In this document: positions 54,471 through 64,000 of the stretch, piece after piece
Layout of the letters: every line of letters begins with the position of its first letter
Position numbering within the stretch: position 1 is the first letter of the stretch
From: Amphiura filiformis
Lineage: Eukaryota > Echinodermata > Ophiuroidea > Amphilepidida > Amphiuridae
Reading direction: 5' to 3'
DNA length: 64,000 nt
Assembly: GCF_039555335.1 (NCBI RefSeq)
Contig: NC_092635.1
Span: 53,387,755-53,451,754 of the forward strand
Notes under the pieces: model-generated
Told to the model about the DNA's origin: nothing
Databases searched by the model: none
What the model saw: only the letters and a program-made list of their open reading frames with translations
Translations under genes and position numbers: made by a program

Positions 54471-54835
54471 AGCAGCATCAACAATACAATATCAGGAAGC
54501 CTTTCAATTGAGTTACTGTATGGTGTAATTCAAAGCTTGGTAACAAAAAAAAAAGCCCTGTTCTACTGGGCCAATGGACCCAGATTTTGTGTTTGGGGAT
54601 TTAAAATTTGTTGTTGTTGTATGCATGTAAAATCAGTGGGTTATATTTTGGTGGCAAAAGAATTGATTTTTAAACAAGTTTGGGAAAAGATAATTGCTAT
54701 TTTTTATAGATTTTTAGATTTATTTGAAAAAAAGCAAAAAATACCTGACTGACCAAACCTACCTGAAAGGTCCGTCCACCCGTAGAACAGGTGTTTTTTC
54801 CTCCGTCACGTATTTTCAGTTGTGGATTCTGGATC

Positions 54836-55050
54836 GAGGTTCCTTATTCCAAAGGGTCATTATTCCAAAGGTTTGTTATATTATGCCGAATGGTCATTAA
54901 GACTAGTTTAGAGTCATCACTCATCATTATTCCAAAGGATTCTTATTCTGAATAATAACCCTTGGGAGTAATGAGCCTTTGGAGTATTGATCCTTCAGAA
55001 TAACAAACCTTCGAAGTATTGACCCTTTGGAATAACTGTCCTGAGAAATA
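54836..55050. repeat. TTATTCCAAAGG-module array in two orientations
   Basis: ATTCCAAAGG words (54848, 54861, 54932 region) are followed from about 54960 by the inverted form (CCTTTGGAGTATTGA, CCTTTGGAATAAC), spaced about 15-25 bp. No coding sequence. Confidence 0.78.
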
Positions 55051-55101
55051 ATGATGAAACCCCGCATTGGATGGAGTTAAATGCAAACTAAAAGTCACCA
55101 A

Positions 55102-55348
55102 CAGGGTTGCCAAAAAATTTCAGCCCGAATCGCGGGTCAAATAATCGAAAAGTCGCCCAATTTTTCTCTTTACCATTGGTTTCTATGGGACATGAAACTA
55201 TCCGAAGTCGCGTTAGCCAATGTTGAAAAGTCGCCCAATTGTTTTCTTAATCATTGGTTTCTATGGGACAGGAAATTGTCAAAAGTCGCGGGAAAAATCT
55301 TCAAAAGTCGCCCAATTAGGCTACCAAATCGCGGGTTTGGCAACCCTG
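55102..55348. mobile_element. Family L hAT-like MITE with perfect ends and 8-bp target duplication
   Basis: Ends CAGGGTTGCCAAA and TTTGGCAACCCTG are perfect inverted 13-mers. Flanking 8-bp sequences GTCACCAA at 55094-55101 and 55349-55356 are identical. Interior: AAAAGTCGCCCAATT three times and TTGGTTTCTATGGGACA twice. Related copies at 48415-48612 and 44882-44932. Confidence 0.92.
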
Positions 55349-55410
55349 GTCACCAAGCATACTGAATGCTTGAAGTGGATCATGTTGTTTAAATTACTAC
55401 TTAGCCTATA

Positions 55411-55700
55411 TTGGAGTATTCCATTTGAAATCCACACTACCCCTGTGGAAGATTTTGGAAATATCTTCCACAGGGGAAGTATGAGTTTCAAATGGAATGA
55501 ACACATTAGCAGCTCCATTTGAAACACACCCTCCCTCAGTGGAAAATTCAGGCTGATACTTTCTCAGAGGGTGTAAGAAATTCAAATGGAGCTGCTAATG
55601 TGTTCATTCCATTTGAAATTTATACTCCCACTGTGGAAGATACATGTATTTCCAAAATCTTCCACAGGGGTAGTGTGGATTTTAAATGGAACAGCCCAAT
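55411..55700. mobile_element. Family G foldback MITE, copy 4 (large)
   Basis: Nested palindromes: ATTCCATTTGAAATCCACAC / GTGTGGATTTTAAATGGAAC outside, GGAATGAACACATTAGCAGC / GCTGCTAATGTGTTCATTCC inside. About 290 bp. Confidence 0.85.
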
Positions 55701-56302
55701 TTAGTACTGTGCAACAAGTATGTGATGTATAAAATGAAGTAAGTCCGGTCTTGTGTATGAAATGAAGTAAATGAGGTCTTGTGAAAAAAAAATTGATTTT
55801 TGGAAACAACAAAAACAAGGTTCTTGTGGGGGCCTTAATTTGTAGATTAATGTTTTAAAAGTTATTAAACTATCAAGTCTGGCAATTTCAAGAGGATTGA
55901 ATTAATGTTGCATTTGGAAAAAAGTTGGCTTTTCAATCAACATAAAAACTAATGAGTACTAATAATTTTGATACAGCCTATATTCTTTTATTTGATGCAC
56001 AAGTTTCTGCAAACATGGCTAAAAGCACTTTCCTATTAAAAACACATTAAAGTAGTACATTAGGCTAGCAGAAATGTTCCACCGTGACAATTTATATATT
56101 GATGTGTGTGTGATTCCTGGTCACTTTTCTTATCAGAGATTTTGTGTATGAAATGTTTTGTATAACTTCTCCACCTAATGATAAACAATCATAAATAAGG
56201 CAATTTTATTTCATCAAAAATTGCAAATAATTTGCTTAAAGTGAAAATTGTTACCCACAGTGTCGTCTGCTCACAGATGTATGTTGACAATGGTTTCTAA
56301 AT
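55701..56302. other. Intergenic, nothing recognised
   Basis: AT-rich with no identified repeat or exon. Confidence 0.4.
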
Positions 56303-56487
56303 TGGGCTATTCCAGTTGAAAGTCATACACCCCCTATAAAAGACATGACCTTAATCTTCCACACAGGGAGTGTGAATTTCAAATGGAGTTACCTGAATGG
56401 ATGATTCCATTTGAAATACTCACTCCCTGCATGGGAGATTAAAGTCATGTCTTCCATCGAGGTGTATGGATTTCAACTGGAATAGCA
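56303..56487. mobile_element. Family G foldback MITE, copy 5
   Basis: GGGCTATTCCAGTTGAAAGT left and GGATTTCAACTGGAATAGC right; internal AAAGACATGACCTTAATCTT against AAAGTCATGTCTTCC. Confidence 0.85.
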
Positions 56488-56599
56488 CATTTGACAGCCT
56501 CACTTGTACGATAATAAAAATATGTGCATCTATCCCACCTTCATTTGCATGTCAGAATTTGTCTCAACCAGACTGACTTCCGCAGGTCTACAAAGGTGA

Positions 56600-56712
56600 C
56601 TTTTGGCTACAGATTTATGGTTGTCCGGCGGACACCCGAATCAGTATTTTTGGTTGTCCGGCGACTTTTTAGTTGTCCCGGGCGAACGGACAACCAAAAT
56701 TTTGAACGCTGA
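56600..56712. repeat. GTTGTCCGG-word cluster
   Basis: TTGTCCGGCGGACA, TTGTCCGGCGA and TTGTCCCGGGCGA then GGACAACCAAAATTTT: four related words, the last inverted. Probably a transposon terminus. Confidence 0.5.
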
Positions 56713-56816
56713 TGATCACATCTGTGCTTGTTCCAAAAGGATTTTCTGGTTGATTCAGTTCCATTACATCTTAAAATCTATTTTAGCCACAAACATCTTT
56801 TGCTTGGTTTATTCCC

Positions 56817-57080
56817 ACTTGGTCCAATTACATTTGATCCAATCCCAATTGGTCCAGTTCCCAGTTAGTCCAGACCCACTTGGTCCTGTCCTCACTTGGT
56901 CTAATCCCATTTGGTCTAATCCCACTTAGTCCAATTTGACTTGGTCCATGTCTACAGTCCCACTTGGTCCTTGTCCCACTAAGGTCCCTATCACACTTGG
57001 GCCCCTATCACACTTGGGCCTTGTCCCACTAGGGATATGTCCCACATGTTCCACTTTTCTTGGGCTATGTCCCATTTGGG
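56817..57080. repeat. CCCACTTGGTCC-type minisatellite, array 1
   Basis: About 15 imperfect copies of a 14-18 bp unit (TCCCACTTGGTCCAAT, TCACACTTGGGCC, TGTCCCACTAGGG), drifting in sequence from left to right. The 108-residue frame at 56603-56929 ends in this array and is not thought to be a gene. Confidence 0.85.
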
Positions 57081-57448
57081 CCATTACATACATATAATGA
57101 AGAAGAGATGTCCAAGAACAGGCACCTTTCATAACCACTAAGGTATAGGACATTATTTTTTTGTTTTGGCTATAGTCCCCCATAGTCCCATGTATTTAAT
57201 TATATCTGTACTTGCTTAAGTATTGATGCAAATTTTGTTACACAATTGCATGTGGTTCTTTTTTATGAACCTTTAAGTGCTTCAAATGGCCTCAAATGAG
57301 GGTCTGTAATCTTCATCTCCATAGACTTTACATGTAAAATGAAAAGGTTCATTAAAAAAGAACCTCATAATAAAATTGGCACAAAATACTAATTGAGCAA
57401 GTACATAATGCAGTACACTAGTTTTCGGGAGGGGCTATTGCAAATGAT
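57081..57448. other. Intergenic, nothing recognised
   Basis: Short spacer, AT-rich. Confidence 0.4.
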
Positions 57449-57814
57449 ATATCAGGACTTGCCATTTGAGCCGAGCGATCGCTCTCATTCGCCACCGATC
57501 GCCCAAAGTTGATTTCTAGCGAGCCATTTTCCACTCGCCATAGACACTAAATTTCACTCGCTGCAAATCTCCCAAAATCAGCAATTGATTCAGCCAATTC
57601 AGCATTTAACCGATTCTGTGCCCTCTCCAAGCGGAGAAAGTCACAAATTTTCACGCATTTCAACATAAGTTCATAAATACCGTTTAAAGAGCAAAGCTCT
57701 ATTTGATTATACTTAAATAAATGGTATTTGTGAAAATTTGACCACTTGCCTAGCATCAAGGTAGCGAGTGATTAACCACTCGCCTTTCAAATCTAGACGG
57801 CAAGGCCTGATATA
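57449..57814. mobile_element. Family I element, copy 3 (largest)
   Basis: TATCAGGACTTGCCATTTGAG left; reverse complement of right TATCAGGCCTTGCCGTCTAG. Interior with GAGCGATCGCTCTC and GCGAGTGA / TCACTCGC words as in the other copies. Confidence 0.78.
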
Positions 57815-58077
57815 TGGTGTGGATTGTGCAAGTCAAGTCACGAGCTGGAGCAACCTAGTAATAGGATCAAGCATTGGAGATAAAACCTGATTTCTTGATC
57901 CAAAAAGCTAGTTAGTAGATAAAGTAATCAGGTTTTTCATCAATGAACCTGGTTTATTGCTCGCAAAACCACGCGAGATACTGGGTTTTTCTCTTGATGT
58001 ATACTACTTGCCATACACTCAAAAAATTGAAGTAAATTTTGCAGCTGCCATGATCACAGGTATGCTCCATTTATTTT

Positions 58078-58452
58078 GTGAGCGGTAAATTTCAAGATAA
58101 TCCCAATCATAGGGAAATCTCTAAATTGAGTAAATTCAATATGCATACACCTGTCGCTAAGGATGTGCAAGAAAAGAAACCCGAGAAGACAGCTTTGCAC
58201 GAATCATTTGATGAAATTGATCAGCAGAAATATCATGAAGGCAAATCTGCAGTGCCTTCCGGGGCCGACGCAAACTTCTTAAATTGCTTGGCAGAAAGGG
58301 GAATTGGTGAAACTTATTCCAAAAAGGTGCTCATGGAAATAGAGATGTACACAAAAGTACAATTACAAAAAGAACATAGCCCAGCTCATGACTGCGTGCA
58401 CAATGATCAAAATGTTTATTATTACCTTTCCCTTTCAAACTCTCCATTCTAA
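58078..58452 (+). other. Unidentified Lys/Glu-rich reading frame (~124-132 codons)
   Basis: Open from the codon after a TGA near 58054 to a stop at 58450-58452. The first 105 residues have protein-like composition (EISKLSKFNMHTPVAKDVQE, KKPEKTALHESFDEIDQQKY, GADANFLNCLAERGIGETYS): charged, probably helical. The last 20 (VYYYLSLSNSPF) look like read-through. There is no ATG at the start; the first Met is internal. It could be an exon of an unrecognised host gene, a fragment of a transposon protein or chance. No family recognised. It lies 0.6 kb upstream of a LINE fragment. Confidence 0.3.
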
Positions 58453-59039
58453 AAACAACCATATTGGAGAAACAGCCAGTCACTTGACTGAAAATAATAA
58501 TTGTAATCTGTGGTATATAAAGTCATAGATATACCTTCAATATTTGCGTAAAAAGTTACCTTTTTCAGAGTCTTCATTGAGCAGCGATGTAGCTTGCGAC
58601 ACCATCGCGGCGTCTTCATTCAGCGTAGTGATGTTTTGTTTACAATCCAATTACAATACCTTCAACAGTTTTCATGCTTCGAGTGGGTGGGAGCAGTCTG
58701 CTCCAGCACCCACTCACATTGCATCTCAGAGCTCTTTGAGTTGGGAAATATCCCAAATTGAATAACAGTGCTTAGGGGGCTATCATTTTCTTCCGAAGGG
58801 GGGTCCCACTCCCAAATATAGGCCTACAGAAAAATAGGGGGGGGGGACATACAATTTTTGATGACCAAAATGTACTGTGTGTTTATTTTCTTCAAAAAGA
58901 CTGATTTCGATACAATTTTAGCCTGTTTTGGGGGCAAGGTGTATCGGTGGTGGGGGTCATGCAATTTTTGTTGCCAAAATAGCAGGGGGTGGGCTGCAAT
59001 TTTATTGATGCCGACTTTTTGGGACCACCCGGGACATGG
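58453..59039. other. Intergenic, G-run-rich
   Basis: 58790-58990 contains GGGGGG tracts and a twice-repeated block (GGGGGACATACAATTTTTGA and GGGGGTCATGCAATTTTTGT). Nothing coding recognised. Confidence 0.45.
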
Positions 59040-61381
59040 CCCAATCACCACTCGTGTGAAAGTCAGTTAGCCCTTGATGACCAAATTCCTGTTGACATGG
59101 TCATCATGGACTTTAGCAAGGCCTTCGACACAGTACCACACATGAGATTACTTCACAAACTTCAAGATTATGGCGTTACTGGAAGGACACATACATGGGT
59201 GTCAAATTTTCTCACAAGGCGGAAACAGAGAGTTGTCGTGGATGGCGATCATTCACAGTGGGTGTCGGTTAGATCGGGCGTTCTCCAAGGCACCGTCCTC
59301 GGACCGTTGTTGTTCTTAGCGTACATAAACGACCCCCCGAATAACATCTCGTCGGAGGTCCGTTTGTTCGTGGACGATTGTGTAATGTATAGGCCCATCC
59401 ACGATAACTCTGATGTTGAAACCCTCCAGCAAGACCTGGATAAACTGGATGGCTGGCAAAAAACCTGGCAGATGCAGTTTAATGTGCAGAAATGTTTCAC
59501 CCTAAAAATAACTCATTCTAGGAAAAAAACAGACCACCAATACAAACTTGGTCAAAATACCCTTCAAGAAACAGAGACTCATACTTATTTGGGTATTCAC
59601 CTCACAAAAGACCTAAAATGGGATGTTCATGTAAATCACACCGTTGCAAAAGCAAAAAGAGTGCTTGGAGTAGTATGTAGAAATCTACATCCATGTACAA
59701 CTTCTCTAAAAGCCACAGCATATAAAGCTCTGGTGCGACCGCACCTTGAATATAGCTGTTGTGTGTGGGATCCTACTAGACCGAATATTCAGTCGATTAT
59801 ACATACTATAAAATCGACTGAAGTGTTCCTACTGCGTTTGTGCATGGTGTTATTGATGTCACTTTTGAGTTTAATTTGTCTCACCTGCATATATGAGCTC
59901 TCCAAATTGTTGCTTGTATACAGTACAAGGTTTGGGTGTGCAATCGACGTAAAAAGCCGTTCTGCATTCGTTAAAAAAAACCAATTTGTAGTCACGTCTT
60001 GAGCACAATCTCGTCTAGTCTTTGTCAAAGACGACTCACGATCCTTGCCGAGGGGAGCGGCGAAGTTGCGACAGCTCGCCGCGAAGCGGCAGTATCAAGT
60101 CGCCGCGAAGCGGCGACCAGTGAGTCAATTTTACCATGCTGTACTCCTACACATGTTGGTAGCTCGTGGGTAGTAATCAGTTTCCCAGTCTGTAACACAG
60201 ACTAAATCTCGTCGTGTCTTGCCTGTTTATTTTTAAATGCAAAATGGCTGACCTTAAAGGTTAATTGATTGAGTTGACCTCATACGTAATGCATATTGAT
60301 CATCCATTTCTCAAATAGGGGTGTTTTCTATCACATTGATGGACGTGCTGACCATTTCATCAGGCGGCATAGGAAGCGCAACACGTGACGTACGAGGCTG
60401 GCGAATATACATGGCTGACAGCCCCGTTCAAAATACACGGTTAGCAATTACAAATGGAAAATTAACATACTTGCAGTGTGGTACACGGTCGTACCCCGAC
60501 GGTTTTAGAGTAAGATAATTTTGCTTTGACACCACATAACAAATTTAGAATTGTTTATGAAGATTTCATGAATATGTGTTAATCCAATGGCGACCTCAAA
60601 ATTAGCGATATCGCTTCCATCACCGCCTGGTGACGCGGGTGGGAATTTCCCTCAAGAAATAATGGAATGAACCATATCCTTTGCAAGATGACACAGGTCA
60701 TACCGGGTCAACCATGATCAATTTTGACAGGACAACGTGGGTATGGAACTCTCCAACTGACTCGCAAGAAAGGGCCAAGAAATTTCACTTTTTTCAGTGC
60801 ACATCGAGAAACCTGAAGTATTGCAATAGAGTGAGAAGTAAGTGTTTATCACCTGTAGGTTCACAAAGGGAATTTTAGACGGTCATAAAAGGGTGAAAAT
60901 AACGTGTAAAACAGCGGATGTAAATACCGACATCCTTCTCAAATCTAAAACATAGCGTAATAGTACGGCACTAGGATCCTACGACGAAAGAAATCATACA
61001 GAAGGTGGAATCAATACAACGTAAGGCAGCAAGATTCGCATGTCGTGATTATGGTAGAACAAGTAGCGTTACGGAAATGTTAAAAACACTACAATGGGAT
61101 ACTCTCCAATTGCGTCGGCAGGCAACAAGGTTGACTATGCTACATGAAGTCAACACAGGCCAGGTTGCCATTCCGGCGCAAAAGTTTCTCACACCGGTCG
61201 TCCGCCCCACTCGTCATAACAACAGTCAAGAGCAAAGAAGAACTGCTATAAAGACTCGTTCTTTCCAAGAACAATTCATGAATGGAACGTATTACCTGAA
61301 CAATTAGTTAACATCCCAGTAACATCCACTTTCAAGTCACAAGTAACAGACCATCTGAGAAAAGAACAACAAGAATATTAG
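59040..61381 (+). mobile_element. LINE reverse transcriptase (CR1/L2/jockey-like), split by an insertion
   Basis: The reading frame at 59040-59801 encodes the palm: HSCESQLAL, VDMVIMDFSKAFDTVPH (first catalytic Asp), GVLQGTVLGPLLFLAYIND and LFVDD (second and third Asp; the usual FADD/YADD reads FVDD), then QMQFNVQKC, ETHTYLGI, and the thumb ending YSCCVWDPTRPNIQS. The C-terminal part resumes at 60993 (IIQKVESIQRKAARFACRDY) and, after one frame change near 61260, ends FFPRTIHEWNVLPEQL ... DHLRKEQQEY-stop at 61381. The N-terminal endonuclease is missing and about 15-20 residues are deleted between LAL and VDMV. The element is therefore inactive. Clade is by motif style only. Confidence 0.88.
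59804..60992. mobile_element. ~1.2-kb insertion splitting the LINE
   Basis: Separates codons for NIQSII and IIQKVES. The flanking ATTATACA (59796-59803) and ATCATACA (60993-61000) match at 7 of 8 positions, as a diverged 8-bp target duplication would. No convincing inverted ends. Contents include GC-rich hairpins around 60060-60118 (TCGCCGCGAAGCGGCGA) and a 19-mer shared with 8571-8589. No protein recognised. Confidence 0.6.
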
Positions 61382-61461
61382 CAACCTACACGCCCTCACA
61401 ACCCTTCGCGCTTGACTTCAACATTGGAAGCGTTGCGAAGTATTCGTCAAAGTCAAATTAG

Positions 61462-61590
61462 AAAATGGCCTAATTGGGACATGACCCAAATGGGACAAGG
61501 TGCAAATGGGAATGAACCAAGTGGGACATGGCCAAGTGGGTCATGGACTATTAACTGGACATGGAGTTAGTGGGACATGGACTAATTATT
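61462..61590. repeat. CCCACTTGGTCC-type minisatellite, array 2 (inverted)
   Basis: GGGACATGACCCAAATGGGA, AACCAAGTGGGACATGG, AAGTGGGTCATGGAC: the reverse complement of array 1 units. About eight units. Confidence 0.82.
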
Positions 61591-62049
61591 GTCTGTCCAA
61601 ATAACTTAGACACCCGGTTTTTAGGATATATTTCGAAAAGTTTTCACTTTGGCAAAAAGTCATGAAAGAAAAGTTGCTAAACACGGTCAGACCTAACAGA
61701 AATTATTAGTAAAGCGATGAAAAAATATTCTTCCTTGTCTACTTTTATTCAATTTTGACCGATTTACAGCAAGATATCTGGGTCCAGCCGAATATTCCTA
61801 ATGACTTGAAACTTTTGATGGGATAATCTATTTACAGTAAGGGTCGGTTCATAGTGCATATTCGAAGGCGAATATTCGGCTTCGAATACTTTTTGTGACG
61901 TCAAAATATATACGGCATCGGATAAAATATGATGACACGCCGAGTTGAACCGGATTAAATATCGCGCAACTGATAGCGAGATACTATTGATTTATATGAA
62001 AAGCTCGAGGTCACCTGAATATCGTTCGACGAACGATGATTTCAAAAAT
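61591..62049. other. Intergenic, nothing recognised
   Basis: TTCGAAGGCGAATATTCGGC then TTCGAATA at 61860-61890 is a local palindromic cluster. Otherwise featureless. Confidence 0.4.
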
Positions 62050-63115
62050 CCCCAATGAAAATTTAAGGATCTGGAATGAGTGTTTTGAGCGTTTTGAGCG
62101 TTTCGACAGTATTTTTGTGGGACATGAGAGCACATCAGACATATCGAATTACATTATGAATACGAAGAATGTCTTTCTGATATCAAATAATTTTCATTTT
62201 TGAAATTCACGATATAATACAATTTTTATGACAAATTATTAAAATTTGATATTTTTCACATATTGATATATAGGGGCCTAACAGTCCTCGAAGTAAATAT
62301 TATAAATCTAATGATATTTTCTTAAAGTGTATGTAGCTGGGAGGAAAAGCCGACGATCAATTGAAAATTTTGCCCTTTCATATTGAAGATATGGATTTTT
62401 TTTCCAAAAGCACCCAAAAAAATTAGGTCTTTTAGGAAAAAAATCCATATCTTCAATATGAAAGGTCAAAATTTTCAATTGATCCTCGGCTTTTCCTCCC
62501 AGCTACATACACTTTAAGAATATATCATTAGATTTATAAAATTTATTTCGAGGACTGTTATATATCAAAAATTTGAAAAATATCATCAAATTTTAATAAT
62601 TTGTCATAAAATTTGTATTATATCGTGAATTTCAAAAATGAAAATTATTTGATATCAGAAAGACATGCTTGTATTCACATGATTCAGAATGCAATTCGAT
62701 AGGTCTAAGGTGCTCTCATGTCCCATAAAAAATACTGTCGAAACGCAATAAACGCTCATTTTAGATCCCTTAAAGGAACATCCCATTGGGGAAAAAATCC
62801 ATATCTTCAATACGAAAGGTTAAAATCGTCAATTGATTGTCGGCTTTGCATCCCACCTACATACACTAGGCTTATAAGTATCAATCATCAGATTTATTAA
62901 GTTTCATTTGAGTACTGCTAAATATCAAAATTTCAATTTTAATCATTTCCCATAAAATGTGTATTTCATTGCGAATTTCAAAAATTCAAAATTATTTGAT
63001 ATCAGAATGACATTCTTCGTATTCAGAATGCAATTCGATATGTCTGATGTGCTCTAATTTCCCACAATAAATAGACCTACTGTCCAAACGTTCATACCCC
63101 ATCCCTTAACCTGCC
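62050..63115. mobile_element. Family C foldback element plus an extra arm
   Basis: Arm 1 (about 62090-62400) and arm 2 (about 62430-62745) are inverted, meeting at AAAAAATCCATATCTTCAAT palindromes. Both contain GGACATGAGAGCAC, TGATATCA, ATTATATCGTGAA, TCCTCGAAGTAAAT and GGAGGAAAAGCCGA (or their complements). A third arm at about 62780-63110 repeats arm 2 in the same orientation. Whole structure about 1.07 kb, no coding. Confidence 0.88.
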
Positions 63116-64000
63116 CAGTTGTCAAATACGCCTAGATAGTTCCAAAATGGCTGATAACGAACTGAAAGAAAATGCTTTGGGCGCACACCACTAAATAATC
63201 TTCCCATTGAAATACATGTAAAAACACCGGTTTTCTTTGCTCATTTTGAGGCCTTTTAGGCTCGTTTAATTTTTTTTTTTTTATGATGACCAGTCGATTG
63301 TAAATCGATGAAAGTTTAACATATGTTTCAATGTATAGGGGTGCTTCCGCCTCGTTTTCCCGCCACGAGGCCGCGAACAGCGCCCTCACTGTTTTTGACA
63401 TGCTCTCAAGACCTCTCAAGCGGACCTATTTTCTCAATATCAATAATTATAAAGATGCGACTTTTTTGGCGACTCAAATTTATGTATAGGCTTTCCACTT
63501 TTATTTAAGCTATAATTCGTCACTCTAATTAATAAGTCTAAAGACCAGCCCAAAATACCTCAATTAGTTTCTGTATTTTACCGGAACTCATTGGTTACAC
63601 AACTGGAGCATTGATTTAGTGGTGTGCCCCTTATTAGTGCAGTACAAGCGTACCCATTTTTATATGATAAGTAATATTTTATGCAAATAATATGATATTT
63701 TAGGCTTATAAACATAACTTAAATGTACAAGTGAATGTTTCCATATTAACGTAGCTCTATTTAAATCGACTGATGCAGAAAAAAAGTCTAACTCCAAATT
63801 CAGATTTATGCCTCCACCCGGTTTTACATAAATAATGTTTGGCCCCAGTTCAAGGTCCCCATATGCATCTGCCCCTGGCAGAGGATGTGTGAGGGTGCGG
63901 GGTGGTAAATCATTGGTTATTGATATAAAAATGCGTTTGCCATGGAGGTTCACCCATTTTTGTTATTTTGGGCGGAATAAAGATGTAATGCGTTGTTATC
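63116..64000. other. Intergenic, nothing recognised
   Basis: A 95-97 residue frame on the minus strand at each of 63419-63132 and 63953-63660 has no known domain. No repeat identified. Confidence 0.4.

Noticed and set aside
56603-57183. Proline/leucine-rich frames of 108 and 85 residues
   Set aside because: They are translations of the CCCACTTGGTCC minisatellite.
1-64000. tRNA, rRNA or CRISPR loci
   Set aside because: No B-box-like GGTTCGANTCC with matching A box, no rRNA-like conserved blocks and no spaced identical repeats of CRISPR type were seen.

Overview
This is nuclear DNA from an animal with a repeat-rich, intron-rich genome. Spliced genes with consensus GT-AG introns are spread through AT-rich DNA packed with small inverted-repeat transposons. 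The gene content (a COP9 signalosome subunit, two sperm-tail SHIPPO-repeat proteins, a CDK regulatory subunit and an Sm-like protein) and the repeat style suggest a marine invertebrate, plausibly an echinoderm. That placement is an inference and no species can be named from the sequence.

Layout. 0-9.2 kb is repeat-rich and is most simply intron 1 of COPS2 (CSN2), read on the minus strand from a first coding exon at 9294-9241. It holds a tandem repeat with a recurring 14-bp motif, a LINE tail, a nested MITE pair, a Penelope-like element fragment and a GTCGAC-rich element. 9.3-9.6 kb is a divergent promoter shared by COPS2 and the first of two tandem CIMAP1 (ODF3/SHIPPO1) genes (9615-11621; 275 aa in 4 exons). 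11.6-20.5 kb is intergenic with 3' flank, hairpins and MITEs. 20545-28181 is the second CIMAP1 gene (251 aa, same four-exon plan, much larger introns full of MITEs). 28.2-39.2 kb is intergenic, dominated by foldback elements and a purine-rich minisatellite. 39208-41886 (minus) is a three-exon CKS1/CKS2-type gene (87 aa) with a cell-cycle type promoter just upstream. 42-52.7 kb holds hAT-like and other non-autonomous elements, a tandem duplication carrying an insertion in one copy only, and an inverted array of a TTCGGACTAGCGC-type module. 52720-54222 is a three-exon LSM6 gene (79 aa). 54.2-64 kb holds MITEs, two oppositely oriented arrays of a CCCACTTGGTCC-type minisatellite, an unidentified 124-residue reading frame, an interrupted LINE reverse transcriptase and a cluster of foldback elements.

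The genes are not an operon. COPS2 and CKS1 are general cell-regulation genes (cullin deneddylation; CDK substrate docking), LSM6 acts in mRNA decay and U6 snRNP, and the CIMAP1 pair are sperm-flagellum or ciliary microtubule proteins. The best-supported unusual features are the CIMAP1 tandem pair, the CKS1 promoter layout (two CCAAT boxes 31 bp apart plus a CHR-like element), three hAT-like elements with identical 8-bp target duplications, two nested insertions with clear target sites, a near-perfect ~70-bp hairpin, and several arrays of short modules arranged in inverted symmetry. No tRNA, rRNA or CRISPR array was recognised.
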